A stretch of 64,000 bases of DNA from Ignavibacteriota bacterium (GCA_013285405.1 CP053446.1:124001-188000); one strand, 5' to 3'. Counted from the stretch's first letter, positions 8,428 to 15,660 are shown. The notes: generated from the sequence alone by a model not told the origin. A program made the numbers and translations.

Positions 8428-8853
8428 CTATTTTAATTTCGTATCTAAACTTTTTAGAAACTCTTCTGCTGTCAAGATATCTATTTTACTACGTCTATAA
8501 TCTATTTTATTTCTGGAAATAATAAGTGTGATACCATTATTTACAGCCGTGTAATACTGAATTGCATCTTCAAAATCATTGAATCCGGAATTAAGTGATT
8601 GTTCAATTACTCTTTCATCAATTGGTAAAATATTTATGAGAGTTTTTAGTTTTCTTAAACTCTTTAATGCTACGAAATTTGTGGTTTGTTTCTTTAGAAG
8701 GTAGTGCAGATTTGCGAAAATAAGTGGCGACGTGTAAGCGATAATTTTATTTTGATTAATCAACGTGAATAATCTAGCTGAGTGAATATAGTACGGCTCC
8801 CTTTCAGCAAGTAAATCCAATATTATATCCGAATCAACAAATATTTTTATCAT
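8428..8853 (-). CDS. PIN domain toxin of a type II toxin-antitoxin pair
   Basis: A 141-aa PIN-domain protein. The acidic metal-binding residues are visible: 'FVDSDIILDLL' (first Asp), 'PLIFANLHYLL' with the central acidic helix, 'GFNDFEDAIQYYTA' (DxxD/E pair) and 'LIISRNKIDYRRS' (N-x-x-D). Such proteins are Mg-dependent endoribonucleases that cut RNA when freed from their antitoxin. The start codon overlaps the antitoxin stop (ATGA at 8850-8853), showing translational coupling. The stop lies next to the attC-like site at 8413-8421, so the pair reads as one cassette. Confidence 0.85.
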   Translation of the reverse strand: MIKIFVDSDIILDLLAEREPYYIHSARLFTLINQNKIIAYTSPLIFANLHYLLKKQTTNFVALKSLRKLKTLINILPIDERVIEQSLNSGFNDFEDAIQYYTAVNNGITLIISRNKIDYRRSKIDILTAEEFLKSLDTKLK

Positions 8854-9101
8854 TTGGAATATTTTGCTTCTATATGATCTCTATAAGCCTCTTTCAAATT
8901 AATATGCTTTGGTAACTTGATAATCCCGGAAAGTTCGAGAACATTTGGTGATATTTCAATTTCAGTAATGCTTTCTTTATCAGATATTAAATTGAAATAT
9001 TTTTCTACCATTATTGAAAGACTCTGTTTATTTCTTTGAGCATATTTTTTAGCACGATCAATTGCTTTTTTATTGAGTTTTAATGTTAGTTTTGTATTCA
9101 T
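8850..9101 (-). CDS. Ribbon-helix-helix type antitoxin (DUF6364-like)
   Basis: The ATG at 9101 is chosen because AGAAAGGA precedes it and because homologues begin 'MNTKLTLKL'. The 83-aa product starts with a beta strand ('TKLTLKLNKKAIDRAKKYA') and a helix typical of DUF6364/RHH antitoxins ('RNKQSLSIMVEKYFNLI'). It ends in an acidic-basic tail ('LKEAYRDHIEAKYSK') that would wrap the PIN toxin. Gene order (antitoxin first), ATGA overlap and sizes are standard. The protein should neutralise the toxin and autoregulate by binding the promoter just upstream, which here overlaps the attC-like repeat. Confidence 0.8.
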   Translation of the reverse strand: MNTKLTLKLNKKAIDRAKKYAQRNKQSLSIMVEKYFNLISDKESITEIEISPNVLELSGIIKLPKHINLKEAYRDHIEAKYSK

Positions 9102-9180
9102 ATAAATCCTTTCTATCATACGTAAATATTCTAATGACAAGATACGTATAACCACTCCAATTTTCAAGTTCTACTATTTG

Positions 9181-9327
9181 CAATATAACGGCGTTATTGA
9201 TAACCCGCTGCCTATAATTTATACTAAGATTACTAAAGAAAAAAAAGTTTTTACTTCACTCCGATTCCAAAAGTTCCAGAACTGCCAAACTCGAAAACAC
9301 TGTAGGATTGAGTTGCTGGTTAGTTGC
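9181..9327 (-). repeat. attC-like repeat 2 (147 bp)
   Basis: On the minus strand it runs from GCAACTAAC (9327-9319) to GTTATATTG (9189-9181), matching the attC form RYYYAAC...GTTRRRY. The minus-strand right arm reads GGCAGCGGGTTATCAATAACGCC before GTTATATTG, almost the same as in repeats 3 and 4. It separates the PIN/antitoxin cassette from the BrnTA block. Confidence 0.55.
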
Positions 9328-9383
9328 TATTTTAATATTTTCTAATAGCATTATATTATAATTATTAAATAGACATATTAAAT

Positions 9384-9665
9384 ATGCGTTTTGTTTGGGA
9401 TAAAAATAAGAACCTCGCTAATATCAAGAAACATAAAATATCTTTTGAAGAAGCAAAGACAGTTTTTCTTGATGATAATGCCAGACTTATACATGATCCG
9501 GAACATTCAATATCGGAAGAACGATTTATTATTTTAGGAATTACAAACAAATTAAGACTCCTCGTTGTTGTGCATACCTATAAAGAGGACGGTGATGTTA
9601 TTAGAATAATTTCTGCCCGCAAAGCAACAAGAACTGAAACAATATATTATTACAAGGTGAAATAA
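9384..9665 (+). CDS. brnT: BrnT family toxin
   Basis: A 93-aa protein of the BrnT (DUF497) family, a RelE-fold ribonuclease. Hallmarks are 'FVWDKNKNLANIKKHKISF' at the N-terminus, 'EEAKTVFLDDNARLIHDPEH', 'SEERFIILGITNKLRLLVVV' and 'VIRIISARKATRTE', where the late Arg/Lys residues are part of the active surface. It cleaves RNA and stops translation when not bound by BrnA. The toxin gene is first, as usual for brnTA, and brnA starts 1 bp after its stop. It is opposite in orientation to its PIN neighbour. Confidence 0.93.
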   Translation: MRFVWDKNKNLANIKKHKISFEEAKTVFLDDNARLIHDPEHSISEERFIILGITNKLRLLVVVHTYKEDGDVIRIISARKATRTETIYYYKVK

Positions 9666-9666
9666 A

Positions 9667-9879
9667 ATGAAAAAAGAATATAACTTCAGTGATTCCATTA
9701 AGAATCCTTATACAAAGAAACTAAAAAAACAGATTTCAATCCGTATCGAAAAAGAAACTGTTGAGTATTTCAAAAAACTGGCTTCAGAAATTGATATCCC
9801 TTATCAGAATCTGATGAATATGTATTTAAGGGAATGTGCGCAAAACAATTTCAAACCAAATATTCACTGGCGAAAGTAA
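9667..9879 (+). CDS. brnA: BrnA family antitoxin
   Basis: A 70-aa BrnA/CopG-type antitoxin. 'KKQISIRIEKETVEYFKKLA' is the ribbon-helix-helix strand and first helix, and 'IDIPYQNLMNMYLRECA' is the second helix with the conserved family pattern. The ribosome binding site (AAGGTGA) lies within the end of brnT, so the two are translated together. The protein should dimerise, bind BrnT and repress the operon. Confidence 0.9.
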   Translation: MKKEYNFSDSIKNPYTKKLKKQISIRIEKETVEYFKKLASEIDIPYQNLMNMYLRECAQNNFKPNIHWRK

Positions 9880-9957
9880 TTTTACACTAGCTTCTAATAT
9901 TTTTCTTGAAACTATCAGAATAATGATATAATTTTGACATAGACAAAAGGAGTACTT

Positions 9958-10230
9958 ATGCCAATTATAAAACCAATATCTGATTTGAGAAATAAATCAA
10001 ACCAAATATCAGAACTTGCCAACAATTCTAACGAACCGATATTCATAACTAAAAATGGTGAAGGAGATTTAGTAGTTATGTCAATGTCTCATTATTCCAA
10101 GCTGCAATTAAAGATCGATTTACTTAGTAAACTATCCGCTGCACAGAATCAAAAAGCCGAAGGTGATAAGGGACGAACACTAAAACAAGTAATGACTGAT
10201 ATTCGGAATTCGATTAATGCCAAAAGATAA
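9958..10230 (+). CDS. Phd/YefM family antitoxin
   Basis: A 90-aa antitoxin preceded by a strong AAAAGGAG. The Phd/YefM fold is clear: 'PISDLRNKSNQISELANNSN' followed by 'EPIFITKNGEGDLVVMSM', the signature segment. 'HYSKLQLKIDLLSKLSAAQ' leads into a disordered, Lys-rich C-terminus that wraps the toxin. It overlaps the following ParE/RelE gene by 14 bp. It lies 78 bp after brnA without an attC-like site between, so the two modules may share one cassette. Confidence 0.92.
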   Translation: MPIIKPISDLRNKSNQISELANNSNEPIFITKNGEGDLVVMSMSHYSKLQLKIDLLSKLSAAQNQKAEGDKGRTLKQVMTDIRNSINAKR

Positions 10231-10525
10231 ATATCAAATTCGATTTCTCAGAGTTGCTGATGAAGATTTAACTGAAATAATATCTTTTATTGCATCCGAT
10301 AATCCGACTGCGGCAAATGCAATCGCTGACAAAATTGAAAAGAACATTGAACTTCTATCTGAGAATCCAATTCTTGGCAGAATACCAAGAGATGAAGACA
10401 TCAAAAATCTTGGGTATAGATATATAATTATTCAAAATTATATCGTTTTCTATACAATCGAAGAAAGAACGATTTTAATTCACAGAATCCTGCACGGCGC
10501 TAGAAATTATAAAACAATTCTATGA
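10217..10525 (+). CDS. ParE/RelE family toxin
   Basis: A 102-aa RelE/ParE superfamily toxin: 'YQIRFLRVADEDLTEIISFI' (helix 1), 'NPTAANAIADKIEKNIELL' (helix 2), 'NPILGRIPRDED', then 'YRYIIIQNYIVFYTIEERTI' and 'ILHGARNYKTIL'. The C-terminal 'H.ARNY..IL' and the mid-segment 'P..GR...DE' are typical of ParE-type members. Those inhibit DNA gyrase, whereas RelE members cut ribosome-bound mRNA; sequence alone leans to ParE. Translation is coupled to the antitoxin by overlap. An attC-like repeat starts 9 bp after its stop. Confidence 0.9.
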   Translation: MPKDKYQIRFLRVADEDLTEIISFIASDNPTAANAIADKIEKNIELLSENPILGRIPRDEDIKNLGYRYIIIQNYIVFYTIEERTILIHRILHGARNYKTIL

Positions 10526-10533
10526 TTTCTTAA

Positions 10534-10820
10534 CAGCTTAACGGCTTGCCGATAACCCCTGCCCAGCTTGCCCGCCGAAGTTTTAACGAAGTCGAGGACA
10601 GCAATGCAGATTAAAAAGACAAAACAAATGATTTATTCCGGTAGTTGCCGAACACTTTTCTTTCTTTGCAAGCACGTTTTGCAAGTTAATTATTTTTTTA
10701 TAAGACTTTTAACAACAAACTTTTTACGGAACGACTAAGCCAAAAAAATAAAAACTGCCAAGCCTGCCTGTCGGCAGACAGGTGCGAATTGGCAGGCAGC
10801 TTGAGGCACGGGTTATATTG
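10534..10820 (-). repeat. attC-like repeat 3 (287 bp)
   Basis: On the minus strand it starts with CAATATAAC (10820-10812), then CCGTGCCTCAAGCTGCC, and ends GGTTATCGGCAAGCC followed by GTTAAGCTG (10542-10534). This is the attC layout R''-L''...L'-R', with an L box (TCAAGC) like that of classical aadA-type sites. It is longer than classical attC (~60-140 bp) and holds a CCTGCCTGTCGGCAGACAGG palindrome at 10763-10782. It shares long blocks with repeat 4. Confidence 0.6.
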
Positions 10821-10839
10821 ATATTAATTAAAATGAAAT

Positions 10840-11148
10840 TTATTTGATTAAAGAAACAATAGTAACATTCAAATATAAAGGACCACCATCAACAGGATAA
10901 CCTTCAATAAGATTTCCAGAAATTTTCACTTCTTTATTTTCAAAATTATTTAAATCAATAGTTGAACTGGTTAAAGCATAAATTGGCTTACCACCCGCAT
11001 CATTGAGAGTATGTGTTCCGTACATCCAGGTTGATACTTCGATTTTATGAATTACACCAATCTGATTTTGTTTTTCTGCAGGATCTACACTTGACTCACA
11101 AGCAAAAAAGAAAAGTGAAAATGCTAATAAAAATAATGTTAGTTTCAT
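10840..11148 (-). CDS. Small lipoprotein in a cassette (possible OB-fold)
   Basis: The ATG at 11148 is chosen because AAGGTGA precedes it and a lipobox follows (MKLTLFLLAFSLFFFACESS); the longer frame runs into the attC-like repeat. The mature ~85 residues read as beta strands: 'GVIHKIEVSTWMYGTHTL', 'KPIYALTSSTIDLNNFENK', 'EVKISGNLIEGYPVDGGPLY', 'LNVTIVSL'. The pattern 'V.I.G......GP.YL.V..I' suggests a small OB-like barrel, but no family is assigned. The cassette is bounded by GTTATATTG (10812-10820) and its exact complement CAATATAAC (11172-11180). Confidence 0.75.
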   Translation of the reverse strand: MKLTLFLLAFSLFFFACESSVDPAEKQNQIGVIHKIEVSTWMYGTHTLNDAGGKPIYALTSSTIDLNNFENKEVKISGNLIEGYPVDGGPLYLNVTIVSLIK

Positions 11149-11171
11149 TTCAGTCACCTTTAAATTGTTTG

Positions 11172-11420
11172 CAATATAACGACGTTGCCGATAACCTGCT
11201 GCCAAGAACAACAATGCAGAATAAAAAGACAAAGCCAAAGACCTGCCTGCCGGCAGGCAGGTTTAGTAAACTGTGCTTATCTTTCTTTGCAAGTGCAGTT
11301 TACAAGTTAATTATTTTTTTATAACACTTTAACAACAAACTTTTTACGGAACGACCAACCAGAAAATTTTATAAATACCAACTGCGAATTCGCAGGCAGC
11401 TTGAGGCACGGGTTAGGTTG
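11172..11420 (-). repeat. attC-like repeat 4 (249 bp)
   Basis: On the minus strand it runs from CAACCTAAC (11420-11412) plus CCGTGCCTCAAGCTGCC to GGCAGCAGGTTATCGGCAACGTC and GTTATATTG (11180-11172). The middle includes a perfect palindrome of the CCTGCC family at 11241-11262 and blocks shared with repeat 3 ('AACAACAAACTTTTTACGGA'). The stop codon of the next cassette gene (11421) directly touches this site, as in many integron cassettes. Confidence 0.65.
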
Positions 11421-12023
11421 TTATTGTTTTAGTTGAACGTTAGTTGAAACCAGTTCTCTTGTCTGGATTAAATATGTCGTATCACTATTATATGGTCTCA
11501 TTGGTGTTTCACTGTAAATTAAACCAATACCAGGCGAATAGATTGTATTATAAGAAAAATCATAGAAATATCGATTGTATACATAACATTTTAACTTACC
11601 TAAATTTGTTTGAAATAGTGAATCTTTTGATGTAACAGTAAATCCATCTAATGATTCACCAACTTCTGCTGGATAAGGATATGTTATTGAATATGATTCA
11701 AAGTTAGTAACATGATGCCCAATGGTATCATTTCTAAAACCTGTTTGCCCAAGCATTGTCCTATTAGAGCCTTGAAGAAACCATAATACATTATTAATAG
11801 CAGTATCTTTTTTAATAAAAAATGTTAAAGTATCTATCCAATCTATTGCTCCCAAAGTATCATATGTTGTTATCTTAAAAGACCAGCTATTTCCAATTTT
11901 CAATGGAACTAATTCATCAGGCTCTGTATCTGGAGGTAAAATCGGATTTGTTGATTCACTGCACGTACTGATAACAATAGAAAAAAATATTAACAGTACT
12001 ATTGAAATTTTTTTGTTATTCAT
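11421..12023 (-). CDS. Lipoprotein of unknown function in a cassette
   Basis: A 200-aa protein with a lipobox (MNNKKISIVLLIFFSIVIST, then Cys). After a Pro-rich linker, a beta-rich domain starts 'LVPLKIGNSWSFKITTYDT', has tryptophans at the start of strands, and ends 'IYSPGIGLIYSETPMRPY'. The motif 'PL.IGNSW.Y ... YxPGIGLI' recurs in secreted proteins of Ignavibacteria-like genomes, but no function is known to me. AAGGGG lies ~8 nt before the ATG. The cassette ends are GTTAGGTTG (11412-11420) and the exact complement CAACCTAAC (12048-12056). Confidence 0.75.
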   Translation of the reverse strand: MNNKKISIVLLIFFSIVISTCSESTNPILPPDTEPDELVPLKIGNSWSFKITTYDTLGAIDWIDTLTFFIKKDTAINNVLWFLQGSNRTMLGQTGFRNDTIGHHVTNFESYSITYPYPAEVGESLDGFTVTSKDSLFQTNLGKLKCYVYNRYFYDFSYNTIYSPGIGLIYSETPMRPYNSDTTYLIQTRELVSTNVQLKQ

Positions 12024-12047
12024 ATTTACCCCTTAATCTTCATTTGA

Positions 12048-12491
12048 CAACCTAACGACGTGTTATGTTAAAACACAACACCGTAATTATTTTTAATTTA
12101 AGATTTCCTGTGTGTTTATCTTTTTATTAAACACTTTAATTAATTTCAATATCTAACTTAATCCAATCAACGAAATAAATCATCCTCTTTAATAATAGGA
12201 TATCCTCCCGTATAGCAGGACAAGTCGTTATACGCTCTTCCACTAAAGAATGAGTAATTCCCAAAATGCCTGTCCCGAACTTGTTTCGGGAAAGTATGGC
12301 TGCCATAGCCTTTTTGATATTAAGGCAGAATAGTTGTTTTCCCGCTTTTGCAGGATCCCGTTTTAAGGGAAAGTAAGAAACATTGTAGATCAGTTTTTCA
12401 AAGCACTTAATTTTTAATTTAACTGTCTCGAGCCGGATAACTATTTATTTTCTGTGCCTATTGACTTTTTATTATTAAAGAGGTTAGGCAC
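12048..12491 (-). repeat. Non-canonical attC-like interval (444 bp) with REP insert
   Basis: The interval lies between the cassette end CAACCTAAC (12048-12056) and the next cassette start GTTAGGCAC (12483-12491). CCTAACGACGTGTTATGTT at 12051 keeps the shared end pattern. Near the other end, TCTGTGCCTA / TAGGCACAGA forms a perfect 10-bp inverted repeat (about 12456-12494). A CCCGAACTTGTTTCGGG palindrome near 12277 suggests a later insertion. Whether this is one enlarged attC or two sites with a lost gene is open. Confidence 0.4.
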
Positions 12492-12546
12492 AGATTATAA
12501 ATTATTTTTTTTATATACTAAATAAATGTTTAAAAAAGACTAAATA

Positions 12547-13071
12547 TTAAAATGTTTTAAAATGAAAAATTGGAACATCAATTGCTGTTTCATTCAACAT
12601 TATTTTTCTTATTTCTAAATCAGCTGCAAAATAAACTAGGTTTGCAAAAACATTATCCTCTTTTGAGAATTGAAAACTAAACTTTGCTGTACTATTTGGA
12701 TAAACAGAGATTGAATTTTTAATCATACTCTTTCCATCTTTGAGGAAACCCTTTTGATTATAAAAATATACGTTATCTAAATTAAATACTTTGTAATTAG
12801 TAATATCGTTTAAAACTATATCATCCAATAAAAATTTAATTGAATCAACTTTACTTGATATTTCAATTTCGAAATTACTATAATTGAGAAGTGGCGGTTG
12901 GTCGTAATAATGAAAATCTCCCTTAACTTTAACAATTAATTTATCTGTTAAATAGATGATATATTCATCTGATACAGAGTAATTTGAAGATTCGATTGGT
13001 TTATATTCTATTAAAAGAGTGCAACTTGAAAATATTAAAGCGACTATAGATATATAAAATCCTTTTTTCAT
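12547..13071 (-). CDS. Lipoprotein of unknown function in a cassette
   Basis: A 174-aa protein with a lipobox (MKKGFYISIVALIFSSC). The mature part is rich in beta strands and aromatic residues ('EYIIYLTDKLIVKVKGDFHY', 'NVYFYNQKGFLKDGKSM', 'STAKFSFQFSKEDN'). No family is recognised. On the minus strand the ATG lies 13 nt after the G of GTTAGGCAC (13084-13076), the short leader typical of integron cassettes. The matching complement GTTAGGCAC is at 12483-12491 on the plus strand. Base composition is even more AT-rich than its neighbours. Confidence 0.7.
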   Translation of the reverse strand: MKKGFYISIVALIFSSCTLLIEYKPIESSNYSVSDEYIIYLTDKLIVKVKGDFHYYDQPPLLNYSNFEIEISSKVDSIKFLLDDIVLNDITNYKVFNLDNVYFYNQKGFLKDGKSMIKNSISVYPNSTAKFSFQFSKEDNVFANLVYFAADLEIRKIMLNETAIDVPIFHFKTF

Positions 13072-13075
13072 TTTA

Positions 13076-13084
13076 GTGCCTAAC
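13076..13084 (-). other. Cassette boundary core site
   Basis: GTGCCTAAC on the plus strand (GTTAGGCAC on the minus strand, fitting GTTRRRY) is the exact complement of the core at 12483-12491. To its right no attC arm of the common type, attI or integrase gene could be seen before 13500, so the array may end here. Confidence 0.5.
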
Positions 13085-13487
13085 TATTACTTATACCGAG
13101 TTGGTGGTCCTCAATCCGGTTGTTATTTAAGAATTATTTTCTAATCTACCGACCACATTATTTATTATTTTTTTCTTCTAACTTATTTTAATGCTTATAC
13201 TTAAAAATGCAATTACCGGGTTCTTTCAGGAATATATTCCCGAAAGTTTTTCTCATCTATCAACTTTTAATCCAATGGGCTTCTAACTCCAATGCCTCTA
13301 TTCAACACGTGAGTATATATCATCGTTGTTTTTACAACCTAAAATTAAAACTTCGTGGTAACTATATCAATCAACATTTAACAATAATTCGCTCAACTCT
13401 TTTCAAATTTTTATATTTACTGAAGACTGTTCATAATAATTCTTAATATCAAAATATGATCATCCAAAGAATAAATAATTCTATGTC
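13085..13487. other. Intergenic region right of the cassette array
   Basis: No credible gene. A 79-codon open frame at 13207-13446 has no family features, no ribosome binding site and an odd composition. A GTGGTC / GACCAC inverted repeat lies near 13106-13155. Nothing else was recognised. Confidence 0.4.
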
Positions 13488-13632
13488 GTCCCAAAGGGAC
13501 TTTCATTTATCTTATGTAAATTTTTACTAAAAATATTCAGTCCCTAAAGGGACTATCACAAATTTATTATCCCACAGGGACAAAATATTTGTAACTTAAA
13601 ACATCCAATAAAATTAAAAGTCCCGTAGGGAC
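13488..13632. repeat. Cluster of four GTCCC-N3/4-GGGAC palindromes (REP-like)
   Basis: GTCCCAAAGGGAC (13488-13500), GTCCCTAAAGGGAC (13540-13553), TCCCACAGGGA (13570-13580) and GTCCCGTAGGGAC (13620-13632) lie in an AT-rich stretch. Arms are conserved while the 3-4 nt loops vary, and spacing is irregular (52, 30 and 50 bp). That fits a REP/RAYT-type family of Bacteroidota-like genomes rather than CRISPR. Confidence 0.7.
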
Positions 13633-13691
13633 TATATAAAAAATGTTTGAGAGATATATATTTGCACAACAACAATAAATCAAATAACTCG

Positions 13692-15401
13692 ATGAAAAAT
13701 TCAGCGCTATTTATTCTAACATTAATTTGCATTCATACGTTCATACAACCATTCCTGCCTGTCCGGCAGGCAGGCATTCATACAACGATGGCTCAATCGA
13801 AGCAGACCGCTTTCATCAACGGAAAAATTTATACAGTTAACGAAAAGCAGCCGTATGCAGAAGCTGTTGTTGTTGAAGGAAATAAAATAAAATTCGTCGG
13901 TTCAACAAGTGAAGCAAGAAAATTCATTGATACACAAACAGAAGTAATTGATCTTGATGGAAAGCTGATGCTTCCGGGATTTAATGACAGCCATCTCCAT
14001 TTTACAAGCGGAGGGAATTATTTGCTTGGAATAAATCTTCGTCCTGCACTCAGCAAAGAAGAGTTTGTTGAAATAATTCAGTCATATATTTTAAGAAGAA
14101 CTCTCTCCGAATCATCCTGGGTTACAGGAGGACGATGGGACCACGAACTCTGGCAGGATAAATCTCTTCCTACAAAAGATTTGATTGATCCGGTAACAGA
14201 AAACACTCCGGTTTTTGTAAGCAGAATTGATGGACACATCGGTCTTGCAAATTCAAAAGCACTTGAGCTTGCAGGAATAAATAAAAATACACCCGATCCG
14301 GATGGTGGGTTAATAGAAAGAGATAAAAACGGAGAACCGACAGGAATTTTAAAAGACAATGCAATGGATTTGGTTTTCAAAATAATTCCCTCGCCAACTC
14401 TTGAAGAAAATATTGAATCCACTCTTCGTGCGCTTGAAGAAGCAAGAAAACTTGGAATTACAAGCGTTCAGGATATGACTCAACCGGGAGAACTTGAAGC
14501 TTATCAACAAATAATGAAAGATGGGAAATTGACCTGTAGAATTTATTCCATCTGGCCAATTGATCGGTACGAAGATATTGTCCGTGCTGGAATTACAGTT
14601 AATACTGAAGATATTTTTATTAAACGTGGTGGACTAAAAGGCTATGCTGATGGTTCACTCGGAGCAAGCACTGCATGGTTTTTTGAACCGTATTACAGCA
14701 ATCCTTCTAACTACGGATTGGCAAATGATGTTGTTACAAATGGCAATCTTGAAAAATGGTCAACTGATGCAGATAGAAATCGTTTGCAGGTTTGCATCCA
14801 TGCAATTGGTGATAAAGCTAATGCATATGTTCTCGATATGTTTCAGAAAATTAAAAACATTAATTCACCGTGGAACAGAAGATTCAGAATCGAGCATGCA
14901 CAACATCTTCGTAAAGAAGATATAAATCGATTTGCAGAAATAGGAGTAATTGCTTCTGTTCAGCCATATCATTGCATTGACGATGGTGTGTGGGCTGAAA
15001 AAAGAATTGGATCTGAAAGAATAAAAACTACTCACGTATATCATTCGTTACTGGAGAGTGGAGCAGTAGTTTCATTCGGTACTGACTGGCCAGTTGCACC
15101 GCTCAATCCTCTCTATGGAATTTATGCAGCGGTTACACGAGAAACTGTTGACGGTAAAAATCCAAATGGCTGGATACCTTCAGAAATAATCTCTGTTGAA
15201 GATGCTGTGAAGTGTTACACATTAAATTCAGCTTACGCATCTTTTGAAGAAAAAATAAAAGGCAGTATCGAAGTCGGTAAACTGGCAGATTTTGTTGTAT
15301 TGAGTGATGATATTTTTTCAATCGATCCAGATGAAATAAAAAATGTTGAAGTAGAGATGACAATTTTTAATGGCGAGATTGTTTATACGGTGAGGGAATA
15401 G
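13692..15401 (+). CDS. Exported amidohydrolase family protein (YtcJ-like)
   Basis: The ATG at 13692 begins a hydrophobic leader (MKNSALFILTLICIHTFIQP), so the enzyme is probably exported. The ~540-aa mature part is an amidohydrolase-3 (YtcJ-type) enzyme: 'FINGKIYTVNEKQPYAEAVV' opens the small beta-sandwich, 'LPGFNDSHLHFTSGG' has the HxH metal site, 'QVCIHAIGDKAN' and 'RIEHAQHL' supply later His ligands, and 'VSFGTDWPVAPLNPLYGIY' the Asp. Family members hydrolyse C-N bonds in cyclic or acyl amides; substrate unknown. The segment 'LPVRQAG' just after the leader is encoded by a perfect CCTGCC-type palindrome at 13754-13774 and is not part of the family. Confidence 0.92.
   Translation: MKNSALFILTLICIHTFIQPFLPVRQAGIHTTMAQSKQTAFINGKIYTVNEKQPYAEAVVVEGNKIKFVGSTSEARKFIDTQTEVIDLDGKLMLPGFNDSHLHFTSGGNYLLGINLRPALSKEEFVEIIQSYILRRTLSESSWVTGGRWDHELWQDKSLPTKDLIDPVTENTPVFVSRIDGHIGLANSKALELAGINKNTPDPDGGLIERDKNGEPTGILKDNAMDLVFKIIPSPTLEENIESTLRALEEARKLGITSVQDMTQPGELEAYQQIMKDGKLTCRIYSIWPIDRYEDIVRAGITVNTEDIFIKRGGLKGYADGSLGASTAWFFEPYYSNPSNYGLANDVVTNGNLEKWSTDADRNRLQVCIHAIGDKANAYVLDMFQKIKNINSPWNRRFRIEHAQHLRKEDINRFAEIGVIASVQPYHCIDDGVWAEKRIGSERIKTTHVYHSLLESGAVVSFGTDWPVAPLNPLYGIYAAVTRETVDGKNPNGWIPSEIISVEDAVKCYTLNSAYASFEEKIKGSIEVGKLADFVVLSDDIFSIDPDEIKNVEVEMTIFNGEIVYTVRE
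13754..13774. repeat. CCTGCC-family palindrome inside a coding region
   Basis: A 21-bp palindrome (CCTGCCTG-TCCGG-CAGGCAGG form) inserted in frame in the amidohydrolase leader, where it encodes LPVRQAG. Copies of the same family occur at 8365, 10763, 11241 and 16102. Similar 'ATTCATACAAC' stretches lie on both sides, as if a short target was duplicated. Confidence 0.7.
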
Positions 15402-15486
15402 AACGCAGATACCACCGATTAAGCAGATTATAACAGATTTAAATCTGCGTAAATCAACCCGATCTGCGTAATCAGCGTTCTATTTA
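15402..15486. repeat. Inverted repeat 'GAACGCAGAT...' after the amidohydrolase
   Basis: GAACGCAGAT (15402-15411) pairs imperfectly with ATCTGCGTAATCAGCGTTC (15461-15479), with inner ATCTGCG units near 15444 and 15461. A T-rich end follows. It may act as a terminator, but its internal repetition suggests a dispersed repeat. Confidence 0.5.
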
Positions 15487-15660
15487 TTCAGTGTAAACCT
15501 TACATTTCTCCTCTATATCAAAGCAATATTCTACATCGCCTTTGTAACTATGATTTTGAGATTGTTAATTTTCTAATTATTTATCAACCAATCCAATGGA
15601 TTTCATTGGCATTTAAGTTGACCTTATGGAAACAAAATTTATAAACAAAATGGAGGTTCA

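Noticed and set aside
13207-13446. 79-codon plus-strand open frame as a gene
   Set aside because: No ribosome binding site, no family features and a random-looking composition in an AT-rich spacer.
13488-13632. CRISPR array
   Set aside because: The repeats are 11-14 bp palindromes with unequal spacing and changing loops, and no cas genes are present.
13085-13691. Integron integrase gene or attI next to the array
   Set aside because: No tyrosine recombinase reading frame exists in the window; the array is therefore described as lacking an integrase.
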